Shown here in pieces: positions 1 to 8,771 of a stretch of 64,000 bases of DNA. This DNA is from Pseudomonas sp. BN102. GTDB taxonomy: Bacteria > Pseudomonadota > Gammaproteobacteria > Pseudomonadales > Pseudomonadaceae. Location: the NCBI RefSeq assembly GCF_029871245.1, contig NZ_SSON01000080.1:186001-250000 (forward strand). Direction: 5' to 3'. The notes beneath the pieces are model-generated. The model made no database searches and was not told the DNA's origin. It saw nothing but the letters and a program-made list of their open reading frames with translations. The first letter of the stretch is position 1. The number at the start of each line of letters is the position of its first letter. A program made the translations under genes and the position numbers.

Positions 1-1871
1 TCGATCGAAGTGTTGTATTGGCCACCGAAGAAATCGGTGTAGGCGAGGCTGGCGGTGTAGGTGTTCTGGTACTCGGCATCCAGGCCCAGACTGACGGCCT
101 TGGCGTCTTCGGTGAACAGGCCGTTCGGGCCATAGCCATCGACGTCATGGGACCAGGCCACGCTCGGCTTCAGGTTGATTCCGGCGAATACGTTGTTGTA
201 GTCCCAGATGGCGCGCGCGCGGTAACCCCAGGCGGTGCTGGTGACGAAGCCGTCGTCTTCGCAGTACTTGCTGACGTTCTCCGCGTTCGGGTTGCCCAGG
301 GTGCTGGCGTTCAGGGCCGAGCAGGTGCCGTTCGGCAGCGGACCGGGGCCGAACACCGGATCACGCCCGTAACGGGCCTTGCTGGTGCTTTCCAGGCCAC
401 CGGTATGGACCACGCCGATCTCTCCCACCAGGGTCAGGCGGCTGGCGCCCATGACCTGGTCGAAGAAGTGGGTGAAGGTGGTCTGGAACTGGGTGAGTTC
501 CTTGCGGCGATAGCCGTGGGTGTCCTGGCCAGCCCGGCCGTTGAGCACGGAGGCGTTGTCGAAGGGACGAACAGCGCCGCCCAGCACGATGTCGTTCAGA
601 CCCGCGAACAGGATGTCGGTGGTGTTCAGCTGGACCGGTGCATTCGGCCGGTAGCTGACCTCGCCGCTCCACGCCGTACCGGTGGGCAGGGTGGTGGAGA
701 AGCTCAGGCCGAACAGGTGGATGTCTTCCGGATACTCGACGAAGTAGCTGGAGTTGCCGGCGGTGGCGGCGGCGGCCAGGCGGGCTGCGGTGCCGGCACC
801 GACCAGGGGGATCAGTCTGGTGGCGGTGGCGTTGATCTGGTTCTGCGCCGCAACCGAGGCACCGCTGCCGCTGAACACTGGCAGTCGGCTGTGGTAATTC
901 AGGTAGTAGGCACCGAATTCGGTATCCAGCTCCTCGGCGAAGTAGCGCATCGCCAGGCCATACTGGCCATCGTTGTCGGCATCGCGGTCGCCGGCGCGCG
1001 GGACGACGATGCCTTCATTGAAGGGAGACGGCGTCACGCCCACGCCGGCCGGCCCGAAAATGCCGTTGATGGCGCCAATCTGGGCTGGGTTGTTGGTCAG
1101 CACCGCCAGGTTCTGGTCGCAGCCATCGGCGATCACGTCCGGCTGGGCAAAGAAGGTGCCGCAGTTGTCGACGACCGTCTGGTCCCACTCCAGCTGGTAG
1201 AAGGCTTCGGCCGAGAGGTTGTCGCTCAGGCTCTGCGACACATAGAACATGTTGACCGGGATCAGGCCTTCCTTGAGCTCGGCGCCCGGACGACGGAAGG
1301 CGGACACGTCGATCGGGTTGATCGAGTTGATGCTGTTGCCGATGAAGGTGCTTTCACCCCAGCTCACCACCTGCTTGCCCAGGCGCACGCTGCCCGGCAG
1401 GTCGGCTAGTTGATAGTTGTGGTAGACGAAGGCGTCGAGCAGCTCGGCCCCGGAAGACTGGGCGCCCTCCTTGCGATTGTGGTCGTCGATGTCCTTGAAC
1501 AGGCGGTGCTCGTCCTTCAGCTCGAAGTCGTACCAGTACTTTCCCCGGACGAACATGCCGGTATCGCCGTACTTGAGTTCGAGGTCGTGGATGCCCTTGA
1601 AGATCTTCGAGAAGGTCTCGCCCTTCTTGAAGTTCAGACGCGAGTCGTCGGAGGTCTGCGACAGGCCATCGCCACCGTTGTTCACGCCGATCAGGTCCTT
1701 GTCGGCCCCGCGCATAGACCAGCTGGCCCCCACGGACAGCGAGGAGTCGAACTGCCCCTCGATTTCACCGACGTTGAAGTTCACTGCTTCGGCCGGAGCC
1801 GCGATACAGAACGCGATGGCTATGGCCAGCGCATGAGGGCGGAAAGCGTTGAGGGCTATTTTTGTTGTCAT
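1..1871 (-). CDS. DUF1302 family outer-membrane protein, 5' part only
   Basis: The minus strand is open from an ATG at 1871 to the window edge, about 623 codons, so the 3' end is missing. The product begins with a signal peptide (MTTKIALNAFRPHALAIAIA, ending near APAEA) and continues as a beta-rich, Asn/Gly/Tyr-rich protein with the blocks SSLSVGASWSMRGADKDLIG, LADLPGSVRLGKQVVSWGES and SYRPNAPVQLNTTDIL. These are typical of DUF1302 proteins, thought to be outer-membrane beta barrels and usually encoded beside a DUF1329 lipoprotein. Such a partner would lie beyond the left edge. A GGGAAAGG ribosome site precedes the start. The ligand is unknown; some relatives are linked to sterol or hydrophobic compound metabolism, which cannot be decided here. 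Confidence 0.88.
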   Translation of the reverse strand, partial: MTTKIALNAFRPHALAIAIAFCIAAPAEAVNFNVGEIEGQFDSSLSVGASWSMRGADKDLIGVNNGGDGLSQTSDDSRLNFKKGETFSKIFKGIHDLELKYGDTGMFVRGKYWYDFELKDEHRLFKDIDDHNRKEGAQSSGAELLDAFVYHNYQLADLPGSVRLGKQVVSWGESTFIGNSINSINPIDVSAFRRPGAELKEGLIPVNMFYVSQSLSDNLSAEAFYQLEWDQTVVDNCGTFFAQPDVIADGCDQNLAVLTNNPAQIGAINGIFGPAGVGVTPSPFNEGIVVPRAGDRDADNDGQYGLAMRYFAEELDTEFGAYYLNYHSRLPVFSGSGASVAAQNQINATATRLIPLVGAGTAARLAAAATAGNSSYFVEYPEDIHLFGLSFSTTLPTGTAWSGEVSYRPNAPVQLNTTDILFAGLNDIVLGGAVRPFDNASVLNGRAGQDTHGYRRKELTQFQTTFTHFFDQVMGASRLTLVGEIGVVHTGGLESTSKARYGRDPVFGPGPLPNGTCSALNASTLGNPNAENVSKYCEDDGFVTSTAWGYRARAIWDYNNVFAGINLKPSVAWSHDVDGYGPNGLFTEDAKAVSLGLDAEYQNTYTASLAYTDFFGGQYNTSI

Positions 1872-2181
1872 TTGGCCTTTCCCAGGTGGACTACTGCTCG
1901 GTGGCCAAAGCTAATCAATCCCCTCCGCGGCGGTAACGGACGAAGTAGTGATTTTAAAAGTCATCCCTAAGAGTGACGTCGAGGGTCCCGGAGAGGGACC
2001 ACGGCCAGTTCCACGATCGCCTGGCGACGTCCGGCAGGCGACAAGCGTTCCCGGGGGCCGAATACCCGGCAGCTGTTTCCACGGGTAGCAGTCGGCCGTA
2101 CCAGAGGGCGTCGGGTTCTGTGCGGTGCCTTTTGCAGAATGATCTATAACCAATAGGTCACGGTCCGGGATGGAGTCGTCG
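1872..2181. other. intergenic region between divergent DUF1302 and potE-like genes
   Basis: This gap separates two divergent genes and must hold both promoters. A 6-bp hairpin (arms 1984-1989 and 1995-2000) and a TATAAC hexamer at 2145-2150, a possible -10 for the plus-strand gene, are visible, but no convincing -35 accompanies the latter. No gene was found in it. Confidence 0.5.
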
Positions 2182-3540
2182 ATGGCTGAGCCAGGCAAGA
2201 AAATGACCCTCACCGGGCTGACCACCCTGGTCGCGGTGAATATGATGGGCTCCGGCATCATCATGCTGCCCACCAACATGGCCCAGCTCGGCGCCGTGTC
2301 GCTGCTGTCCTGGATCTTCACCGCCATCGGCTCCATGGCCATTGCCTACTGCTTCGCCCAGTGCGGCATCTTCTGCACGCGATCCGGCGGCTTGTCCGCC
2401 TATACCGAAGAGGCGCACGCGAAGTCCGGGTTCTTCCTCTGCTCCTACCTGTACTTCATCTCGCTGGCCATCGCCAATGTGGCCGTCGCCATTTCCGCGG
2501 TTGGCTATATGACCGCGTTCATTCCCTGGCTCGGCAGCGGCGCGATTCCGCTCTGCGTCGGTACCATCGGCCTGGTCTGGTTGACCATCCTGGCCAACTT
2601 CGGCGGCCCGAGCGCTACCGGCAGGATCGGCGCGATAACCGTATGGGGCGTGATCATTCCAGTGGCGGGCCTGAGCCTGATCGGCTGGTTCTGGTTCGAC
2701 CCGGCCATCCTTATCGCGGCCTGGAACCCGAACGACCTGCCGGTTTCGGAGGCTATCGCCAAGACCATTCCCCTGACCCTCTGGGCGTTCCTCGGCATGG
2801 AGTCCGCGGCGCAAGCCACCGATGCGGTGGAAAATCCCAAGCGCAACGTGCCGCTGGCCTGCCTCTTCGGGACCCTGGGCGCCGCAGTGGTGTACGTGCT
2901 GTCGACCACGGTGATCCAGGGCATAGTTCCCAATGCCGAGCTGGCCAACTCCTCGGCGCCCTTCGCCTATGTCTACGCGCAGATGTTCAACCCCACCATC
3001 GGCAACATCATCATGGCCCTGGCGGTGATGGCCTGCATCGGCTCCCTGCTGGGCTGGCAGTTCACTCTGGCGCAAACGGCCAAGATGACCGCCGACCAGG
3101 ACATGTTCCCGGACCTGTTCAGCAAGGCCAGTCGCCTGGGCGCACCGATCTTCGGCATGATCGTCTGCGGCATATTGCAGACACTGATGGCCCTGTCGAC
3201 CATCTCGCCGAACGCCAGCGAACAGTTCGGCAAGCTGGTCAGCCTGGCCGCGGTGACCAACCTGATCCCCTACGTCACGGCGCTGACCGGGCTCCTGGTG
3301 ATCATGTACAAGGCCGGAGTCGGCCCGGTGATCTACACCCGCAATACCCTGGTGCTGGTGGTGGCCCTGTGCTACTCGTTCTACGCCCTCTACGCCTGCG
3401 GCATGGAGGCGGTGTTCGGCGGCACCCTGGTGCTGGCGGTCGGCTACCTGTTCTATGGCGTCATCGCCAAGCGCTTTGCCAGTGAAACGCGAGCTGGTCC
3501 GGGAAGCGATGACATGTCCTCGCCTGAAAAGACAGCCTGA
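2182..3540 (+). CDS. potE: PotE-like putrescine/ornithine antiporter (APC family)
   Basis: A 452-residue polytopic inner-membrane protein with about 12 hydrophobic segments. It matches the APC-family PotE antiporter along its length: NMMGSGIIMLP at residues 20-30, then SAVGYMTAFIP, ITVWGVIIPVAGL, LWAFLGMESAAQATDAVENP and SLLGWQFTLAQ. PotE exchanges putrescine for ornithine or takes up putrescine. An upstream in-frame ATG at 2170 exists, but GGAG at 2172-2175 sits 6 nt before the ATG at 2182, so that start is preferred. No ornithine decarboxylase gene is adjacent; instead a periplasmic binding protein follows after 15 nt. The exact substrate could be another diamine or cationic amino acid. Confidence 0.85.
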   Translation: MAEPGKKMTLTGLTTLVAVNMMGSGIIMLPTNMAQLGAVSLLSWIFTAIGSMAIAYCFAQCGIFCTRSGGLSAYTEEAHAKSGFFLCSYLYFISLAIANVAVAISAVGYMTAFIPWLGSGAIPLCVGTIGLVWLTILANFGGPSATGRIGAITVWGVIIPVAGLSLIGWFWFDPAILIAAWNPNDLPVSEAIAKTIPLTLWAFLGMESAAQATDAVENPKRNVPLACLFGTLGAAVVYVLSTTVIQGIVPNAELANSSAPFAYVYAQMFNPTIGNIIMALAVMACIGSLLGWQFTLAQTAKMTADQDMFPDLFSKASRLGAPIFGMIVCGILQTLMALSTISPNASEQFGKLVSLAAVTNLIPYVTALTGLLVIMYKAGVGPVIYTRNTLVLVVALCYSFYALYACGMEAVFGGTLVLAVGYLFYGVIAKRFASETRAGPGSDDMSSPEKTA

Positions 3541-3555
3541 TGCAGGGAACAGGAC

Positions 3556-4461
3556 ATGAACGCACGCTCGCCATCCACCATTCGCATGTTGCTCACCGGC
3601 GCGCTCACCCTTCTGCCATTGCTGGCGGGCGCCGACACCTTGGAGCGGGTGCGCAGCATCAATGCGCTCACTCTCGGTTATGTGCAGGATTTCGCGCCGT
3701 TCAGCAGCCTGGAAGGCGACAAACCCGTTGGCTATGCCATTGCGCTGTGCCTGAAGATCGCCGAGCGGCTGAAGGAGGACCTGGACCTGCCCAACCTGCA
3801 GGTGCGCTATCGGGCCGTGACGCTTGACAGCGAGGTGAGTGCCGTCAGCTCGGGAGAGGTCGACATTGTCTGCACGCCGACGCCAGAGACGCTGGAAAAC
3901 CGCAAGCGCGTGAGCTATTCCATCCCTGTCTACACTGCAGGCCTCTCGGCCATGGTGCGCCGCGACGCCCCTGAATCCCTGTTACGGGCGCTCAATGGCG
4001 AGGAGGTGCATAGCGGGCCGACCTGGCGCGCGACCGTCAACCGCGGACTGGCCAACCAGACCATCGCCGTCCTCGCAGGCGGCGTCAGCGAGGACTGGGT
4101 ACGCAACAAGATGAAGATGCTCGGCGTGCTGACCACGCTGGTTACGGTCGACAGTATCGCCGCCGGCGTGGATGCGGTCGCCACGGGGAAGGCCGGTACC
4201 TTTATTTCCGAACGCATGCTCCTGCAGCACCAGGTGGACAAGAGCAAGGACGCCGCCAACCTGATGGTAGTGCCCCGCCTCTTCGAGTTCGCCCCGGCGT
4301 CGATGATCGTCGCACGTGGCGACGAAGACTTCCGTCTGCTGGTGGACACCGTCCTGAGCGAAATGTACCGCTCCGGCGAGATCGAAAAAGCCCATGCCAC
4401 CTACCTGGGAGGCGCTCGCGGCACGTCCAGGCTGCTGTTCAAGGTCTATGGATTGCCCTGA
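3556..4461 (+). CDS. periplasmic amino-acid-type solute-binding protein (SBP_bac_3)
   Basis: A 301-residue protein with a cleavable signal peptide (hydrophobic MLLTGALTLLPLLAGA, processing near residue 26) followed by a type-3 extracellular solute-binding fold. Recognisable pieces are LTLGYVQDFAPFSS, KPVGYAIALCLKIAERL and GEVDIVCTPTPETLENRKRV, as in GltI/FliY-type proteins. It is expected to bind an amino acid or related small molecule in the periplasm. It lies 15 nt behind the potE-like gene and is probably cotranscribed. No ABC permease or ATPase accompanies it, so it either serves a transporter encoded elsewhere or has a sensing role. Confidence 0.82.
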   Translation: MNARSPSTIRMLLTGALTLLPLLAGADTLERVRSINALTLGYVQDFAPFSSLEGDKPVGYAIALCLKIAERLKEDLDLPNLQVRYRAVTLDSEVSAVSSGEVDIVCTPTPETLENRKRVSYSIPVYTAGLSAMVRRDAPESLLRALNGEEVHSGPTWRATVNRGLANQTIAVLAGGVSEDWVRNKMKMLGVLTTLVTVDSIAAGVDAVATGKAGTFISERMLLQHQVDKSKDAANLMVVPRLFEFAPASMIVARGDEDFRLLVDTVLSEMYRSGEIEKAHATYLGGARGTSRLLFKVYGLP

Positions 4462-4633
4462 GACCTCGCCGCGGCCATGGCTCGAACGATACCGCTGCTA
4501 GACTTCAGCGCACGGGCCGGAGCACCGCAGATCAAGGCGGTAATGACGATTTTTGATTTCCATCATTGGACCTGAGGCCATCAGCATTCCGCTTTTTTCC
4601 ATATCCATGGATCACCGTTGAGGGAAGCATTTC

Positions 4634-5002
4634 ATGCTTGATTACTTCGCCCTGGGCTTGCTGTTTTTCGTCGGGATAGTGTTGTTCTACGGGATCATCG
4701 TGTTGCACGACATCCCCTATGAAATCGCCGTGCACCGCAACCACCCACACCAGGATGCGATCCATGCCACCGGCTGGGTCAGCCTGTTCACCCTGCACGC
4801 GCTCTGGCCCTTCCTGTGGATCTGGGCCATGGCCTATCGCGAGGACCGGGGTTGGGGCTTCAGTGACGGCAAGCCTGCGCAGGTCCATGTGGCCCATCTC
4901 GAACAACAGATGGCGGAAGTACTCCAGCGCCTGGAGCGGCTCGAAGGCCAGCGGGGCACCCCGCAACAGCCGGCTCCTCCGGCCAGGGAAGAGGACGTCT
5001 GA
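4634..5002 (+). CDS. DUF3302 small inner-membrane protein (YiaW type)
   Basis: A 122-residue protein with two hydrophobic segments (about residues 5-25 and 46-68) separated by the polar stretch HDIPYEIAVHRNHPHQDAIH, and a C-terminal heptad-like tail (HLEQQMAEVLQRLERLEGQ). This is the DUF3302/YiaW pattern, and the gene stands 2 nt before a HlyD gene just as yiaW precedes yiaV in Escherichia coli. A GAGGGAA ribosome site precedes the ATG. Its function is unknown; pairing implies that it assists the HlyD-type protein. Confidence 0.82.
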   Translation: MLDYFALGLLFFVGIVLFYGIIVLHDIPYEIAVHRNHPHQDAIHATGWVSLFTLHALWPFLWIWAMAYREDRGWGFSDGKPAQVHVAHLEQQMAEVLQRLERLEGQRGTPQQPAPPAREEDV

Positions 5003-5004
5003 CC

Positions 5005-5964
5005 ATGGATCTCCTGCTCATCCTCACCTACACCGCCCTCTGCGTCGCCATCTTCAAGATCTTCCGCATCCCGTTGAACAAGTGGTCGGTGCCCACCGCC
5101 GTGCTCGGCGGGGTGGTGCTGATCGGCGCGCTGATCTTCACCATGAACTACAACCACCCCTACTCGGAGGTGGCCCGCAGCTATTTCGTCTCGGTTCCGG
5201 TGATTCCGGTGGTGACCGGCCAGGTGATAGACGTACCGGTACAGGGCAACCAACCGCTGGAAAAGGGCGACGTCCTGTTCCGCATCGACCCGACGCCCTT
5301 CGAGAACCGGGTCAAGTCCCTCAAGGCCCAGCTGGTTTCGGCCAAGGCCGACCAGTTCCGTGCCCGCGAGCTGGCCGCGCGTAACGTCGGCAATCGAAGG
5401 GATGTGGACATCACCACGGCACGGGTGGATGACCTGCAGGCGCAACTGAATATCGCCCAGTTCGAACTGGACAACACCGTGGTACGGGCGCCGAGCAAGG
5501 GCTTCGTCACCCATGTTTCGCTGCGCCCCGGGATGATGGCGACCAGGTTGCCATTACGCCCATCGATGGTTTTCATTCCGGACGAAGGCCACTACTTCAC
5601 CGCCTGGATGCGGCAGAACAGCCAGCTGCGCCTGACTCCCGGCGACGAGGCCGAGGTGGCCTTCGACGGCATTCCCGGCAAGGTGTTCAGCGGCAAGGTG
5701 AAACAGGTGATCGGGGTGATCGGCGAAGGCCAGGTGCAGCCTTCTGGCACCCTGATCAGCTACACGGGCTCGCCACCGCCAGGCCGGGTGCCGGTGATCA
5801 TCGAGATCACCGATCCCGCCTTCGAACCCTACAGCAAGCTGATGCCGGGTGGCGCCTACGGCCAGGCGGCGCTCTACAGCAAGCATTTCCACCATGTCGC
5901 GGTGATGCGCAAGATCCTCCTGCGCATGGCGGCCTGGATGAACTACATCTTCCCGTTCCACTGA
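5005..5964 (+). CDS. HlyD-family membrane fusion protein (YiaV type), short hairpin
   Basis: A 319-residue inner-membrane-anchored periplasmic adaptor. Two hydrophobic segments occupy roughly residues 1-50, then the biotinyl-lipoyl-like half (VPVIPVVTGQVIDVPVQGNQ, LEKGDVLFRIDPTPFENRV), a coiled-coil hairpin and the second half (VRAPSKGFVTHVSLRPGM), ending in a beta-barrel domain. The hairpin is only about 65 residues, clearly shorter than in typical HlyD/EmrA proteins and in Escherichia coli YiaV (about 378 residues). It follows the DUF3302 gene by 2 nt. No dedicated pump or outer-membrane channel is in the same two-gene unit; the tripartite system beginning at 7221 is the nearest candidate partner. 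Confidence 0.83.
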   Translation: MDLLLILTYTALCVAIFKIFRIPLNKWSVPTAVLGGVVLIGALIFTMNYNHPYSEVARSYFVSVPVIPVVTGQVIDVPVQGNQPLEKGDVLFRIDPTPFENRVKSLKAQLVSAKADQFRARELAARNVGNRRDVDITTARVDDLQAQLNIAQFELDNTVVRAPSKGFVTHVSLRPGMMATRLPLRPSMVFIPDEGHYFTAWMRQNSQLRLTPGDEAEVAFDGIPGKVFSGKVKQVIGVIGEGQVQPSGTLISYTGSPPPGRVPVIIEITDPAFEPYSKLMPGGAYGQAALYSKHFHHVAVMRKILLRMAAWMNYIFPFH

Positions 5965-5970
5965 GTACAC

Positions 5971-6002
5971 GGGCGGCCTGAATGAAGCCTTCCAGGCCGC
6001 CC
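5971..6002 (+). terminator. GC-rich hairpin after the yiaV-like gene
   Basis: GGGCGGCCTG at 5971-5980 is perfectly complementary to 5993-6002, giving a 10-bp stem with a 12-nt loop, 7 nt after the stop codon of the HlyD gene. No U-tract follows, so it may be a 3'-end stabiliser or a weak terminator rather than a classical intrinsic terminator. Confidence 0.45.
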
Positions 6003-6103
6003 CCGCGGGCGGACACCGCCTTGATCCCTACGGCGGCTCCACGCCCGCCATACAAGAATCGCGTTCCCGCCGCCTGCCCGGTTGCATCACAAGGAGAAGC
6101 CAG

Positions 6104-7207
6104 ATGTCACTCACCCCCCTCACGGAACGAATGCTGTCCCGTGGCCTGCTCGATGTCCTGATCCGCGCCGGACTGATCGCAGTGCTGGTCATCTTCTGCT
6201 TCCAGATCTTCAACCCCTTCCTCGACCTGATGCTCTGGTCGGTGATCCTGGCCATCACCCTCTATCCCCTGCACCGCCTTCTGAAAGCGAAGCTGGGCGA
6301 TAGCGACGGCCGTGCGGCAACCCTGATAGTGGTGGTCGCGCTGATTATCCTGATGGTGCCGGCCTACCTGCTGGCCGACTCGATAGCCGAGTCCGTGGAC
6401 CATGCCCTGACCGTCGTCAAGGAAGGCAGCTTCCATATCCCACCGCCGACTGAGAAGGTGGCCACCTTGCCGCTGGTGGGGCCGACCCTGCACGATTTCT
6501 GGCTGCAGGCTTCCACCGACTTGACCAGCCTGCTGCGCAAGGTCCTGCCCCACCTGAAAGGCATCAGCCTGAACCTGCTGGGCAAGCTGGCGGGTGTCGG
6601 CGTGGGCTTCCTGATGTTCGTCGCCGCCCTGATCATCGCTGGCGTCATCATGGCTTACGGCGACAATGGCAGCCGCAGCGCAGTACAGATCGCCACGCGC
6701 ATCTCCGGCCCGGTCCGGGGACCGAATATCGCCGTACTGTGCACCGCCACCATCCGCGCCGTTGCCCAGGGCGTGGTCGGCATCGCCTTCATCCAGATGC
6801 TGCTGGTCGGGGTCGGCTTCGTCGCCATGGGGATTCCGGGCGCCGGCCTGTTGGCCCTGGCCGCCCTGCTACTCGGCATCATGCAGCTGCCGGTCGTGCT
6901 GATTTCGCTGCCGGTGATCGCCTACGTCTTCGCCACCGAAGGTACGACTGCAGCGAGCATCATCTTCGCCATCTACAGCCTCGTCGCCGGCATGTCCGAT
7001 AACGTGCTGAAACCGCTACTGCTTGGCCGCGGGGTGGACGTACCCATGCCGGTGATCCTCATCGGCGCCCTGGGCGGCATGGTCACCAGCGGCTTCATCG
7101 GCCTGTTCATCGGCCCGGTGGTGCTGGCGGTCGGCTATCAGCTGTTCTGGCAGTGGGTGGAAAACCCGCAGGAGGAAGTGCAACCCGGCCAACCGCCGCA
7201 GACCTGA
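6104..7207 (+). CDS. AI-2E family transporter (PerM/YdiK type)
   Basis: A 367-residue polytopic inner-membrane protein with paired N-terminal hydrophobic helices (IAVLVIFCFQIFNPFLDLML), a long central amphipathic stretch (about residues 85-150) and a C-terminal membrane bundle with the family-typical GIPGAGLLALAALLLGIMQL and SDNVLKPLLLGRGVDVPMPV. That layout defines the AI-2E transporter (formerly UPF0118) family; most members do not move autoinducer-2, and several act as ion/proton antiporters. A strong AAGGAGAAG ribosome site precedes the ATG. It lies between two export-type gene sets and ends 13 nt before the OMF gene, so coexpression with that pump is likely; the substrate is unknown. Confidence 0.86.
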   Translation: MSLTPLTERMLSRGLLDVLIRAGLIAVLVIFCFQIFNPFLDLMLWSVILAITLYPLHRLLKAKLGDSDGRAATLIVVVALIILMVPAYLLADSIAESVDHALTVVKEGSFHIPPPTEKVATLPLVGPTLHDFWLQASTDLTSLLRKVLPHLKGISLNLLGKLAGVGVGFLMFVAALIIAGVIMAYGDNGSRSAVQIATRISGPVRGPNIAVLCTATIRAVAQGVVGIAFIQMLLVGVGFVAMGIPGAGLLALAALLLGIMQLPVVLISLPVIAYVFATEGTTAASIIFAIYSLVAGMSDNVLKPLLLGRGVDVPMPVILIGALGGMVTSGFIGLFIGPVVLAVGYQLFWQWVENPQEEVQPGQPPQT

Positions 7208-7220
7208 TGCAGCTCACCCC

Positions 7221-8771
7221 ATGATGTGGCGTTGTATCGACCCTGGCCGGCTGCTCCTGCTCGGCGTGCTCGGCCTCGGCGGCTGCGTGCGCCTCGGGCC
7301 GGACTTCCAGTCACCGGGAGAGCCCTGGATAGAGCACTGGAACAGCCCCGCCCTCGAGCAGGCCGGCCTCCTCCGTCCGCAGCCGGACGATCAGCAGTGG
7401 TGGCAGGTGTTCGAGGACCCGGCGCTGGAGCAACTGATCCTCGAGGCGGACCGCAACAACCCCGACCTGAAGATCGCCGGCCTGCGGGTGCTGGAGGCCC
7501 GCGCCCAGCTGGGCATCGCCGTGAGCGGCCGCTATCCGCAGTTCCAGCAGGCCAGCGCCGATAGCATCTACCTCAAGCGCGACCAGTCCGGCGGGCGCAA
7601 CCCGCAGGACACGCACTTCTGGCAGCACAGCGCCGGCTTCGACATCGCCTGGGAACTGGACTTCTGGGGGCGCTTCAGCCGCGCCATCGAGTCAGCCGAC
7701 GCCGCCTATTTCGCCGCCTGGGCCAATCGTGAAGACCTGCTGGTGCTGCTGCGCGCGCAAGTGGCGGATACCTACTATGCGCTGCGGACCACCGAAGCTC
7801 GCCTGCGCATCGCGCGGGAGAACGCACAGCTGCAGAATCGCAGCCTGGAGATCACCGAACGGCTGTTCAAGGGCGGAGAAGAAACCGAGCTCGACGTCCA
7901 GCAGGCCAAGACCCAATACCTGGGTACCCTGAGCACCATCCCCGACCTGGAGCGCCAGGTCCTGGTCAGCCGCAATGCGCTGTCCACGCTGATCGGCCGG
8001 CCGCCAGGTCCGCTACCCGAGCTGGGCGCGTATGAGGGGCTGATCCCGTTGTTGGATCGCGCGGTACTGCAAGACGTGCCCGCCAACCTGCTGTTACGCC
8101 GGCCGGACATCCGCGCCGCGGAATTCCAGGTGGCCGCCCAGTCGGCGCTGATCGGCGTCGCCGAAGCCGATCTCTACCCCTCGTTGAGCCTGCTCGGCAG
8201 CATCGTCTGGTCCACCAGCTCGCTGGACGGTGCCCCGGATACCCTCGACCTGGTCGGCGGCCCCAGCCTGCGCTGGAACCTGTTCGACCATGGCCGGATC
8301 AGGAACAACATACGGGTGCAGGATGCCCGGCTGCAGCAGTTGATAGTCGCCTACCAGGACGGCGTACGGCAGGCCGCGCGCGAGGCGGACGATGCCGCCA
8401 TCGGCCTGGTCAAGTCCCTGGAGCGCGACGGCATTCTCGGTGAGGCGGCGCAGGCCGCCGAGCGTTCGCTGCACCTGGCCAACTCCCAGTACCGAGAAGG
8501 CTATGCGGACTTCCAGCGCGTACTGGACGCCCAGCGCGCGCTGATCGCCCAGCAGGATGCCTACCTGGCCAACCGCGGCGCCGCGGTCAGCAACCTGATC
8601 AATCTGTACAAGGCGCTCGGCGGCGGCTGGTACAGCGCCGAGCCGCTGGTCGACCCGGCCACCCGCCAGCAGATGCAACAACGCACCGACTGGGGCGACC
8701 TGCTCGATGAACAAAGCCATCCGGACCCCGGCAGCAGTCCGGACCCGCACAAGGTGAGCAACGATGAGTGA
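7221..8771 (+). CDS. outer-membrane efflux lipoprotein (NodT/OprM family)
   Basis: A 516-residue TolC-type outer-membrane factor. The N-terminus is a lipoprotein signal with lipobox LGGC (Cys22). Two homologous halves of the OEP domain follow, with the family blocks SGRYPQFQQASADSIYLKRD, LDFWGRFSRAIESADAAYFA, NLLLRRPDIRAAEFQVAA and QSALIGVAEADLYPSLSLLG. It forms the trimeric exit duct of a tripartite efflux pump. The adaptor gene overlaps its 3' end (start 8764), and the set OMF-HlyD-DUF2955 is one translationally coupled unit. Either ATG at 7221 or 7224 could be used; neither has a strong ribosome site. Confidence 0.9.
   Translation: MMWRCIDPGRLLLLGVLGLGGCVRLGPDFQSPGEPWIEHWNSPALEQAGLLRPQPDDQQWWQVFEDPALEQLILEADRNNPDLKIAGLRVLEARAQLGIAVSGRYPQFQQASADSIYLKRDQSGGRNPQDTHFWQHSAGFDIAWELDFWGRFSRAIESADAAYFAAWANREDLLVLLRAQVADTYYALRTTEARLRIARENAQLQNRSLEITERLFKGGEETELDVQQAKTQYLGTLSTIPDLERQVLVSRNALSTLIGRPPGPLPELGAYEGLIPLLDRAVLQDVPANLLLRRPDIRAAEFQVAAQSALIGVAEADLYPSLSLLGSIVWSTSSLDGAPDTLDLVGGPSLRWNLFDHGRIRNNIRVQDARLQQLIVAYQDGVRQAAREADDAAIGLVKSLERDGILGEAAQAAERSLHLANSQYREGYADFQRVLDAQRALIAQQDAYLANRGAAVSNLINLYKALGGGWYSAEPLVDPATRQQMQQRTDWGDLLDEQSHPDPGSSPDPHKVSNDE

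Noticed and set aside
18-1970. 463- and 186-codon plus-strand frames at the left edge
   Set aside because: They are antisense to the DUF1302 gene, whose minus-strand translation has a signal peptide and family motifs.
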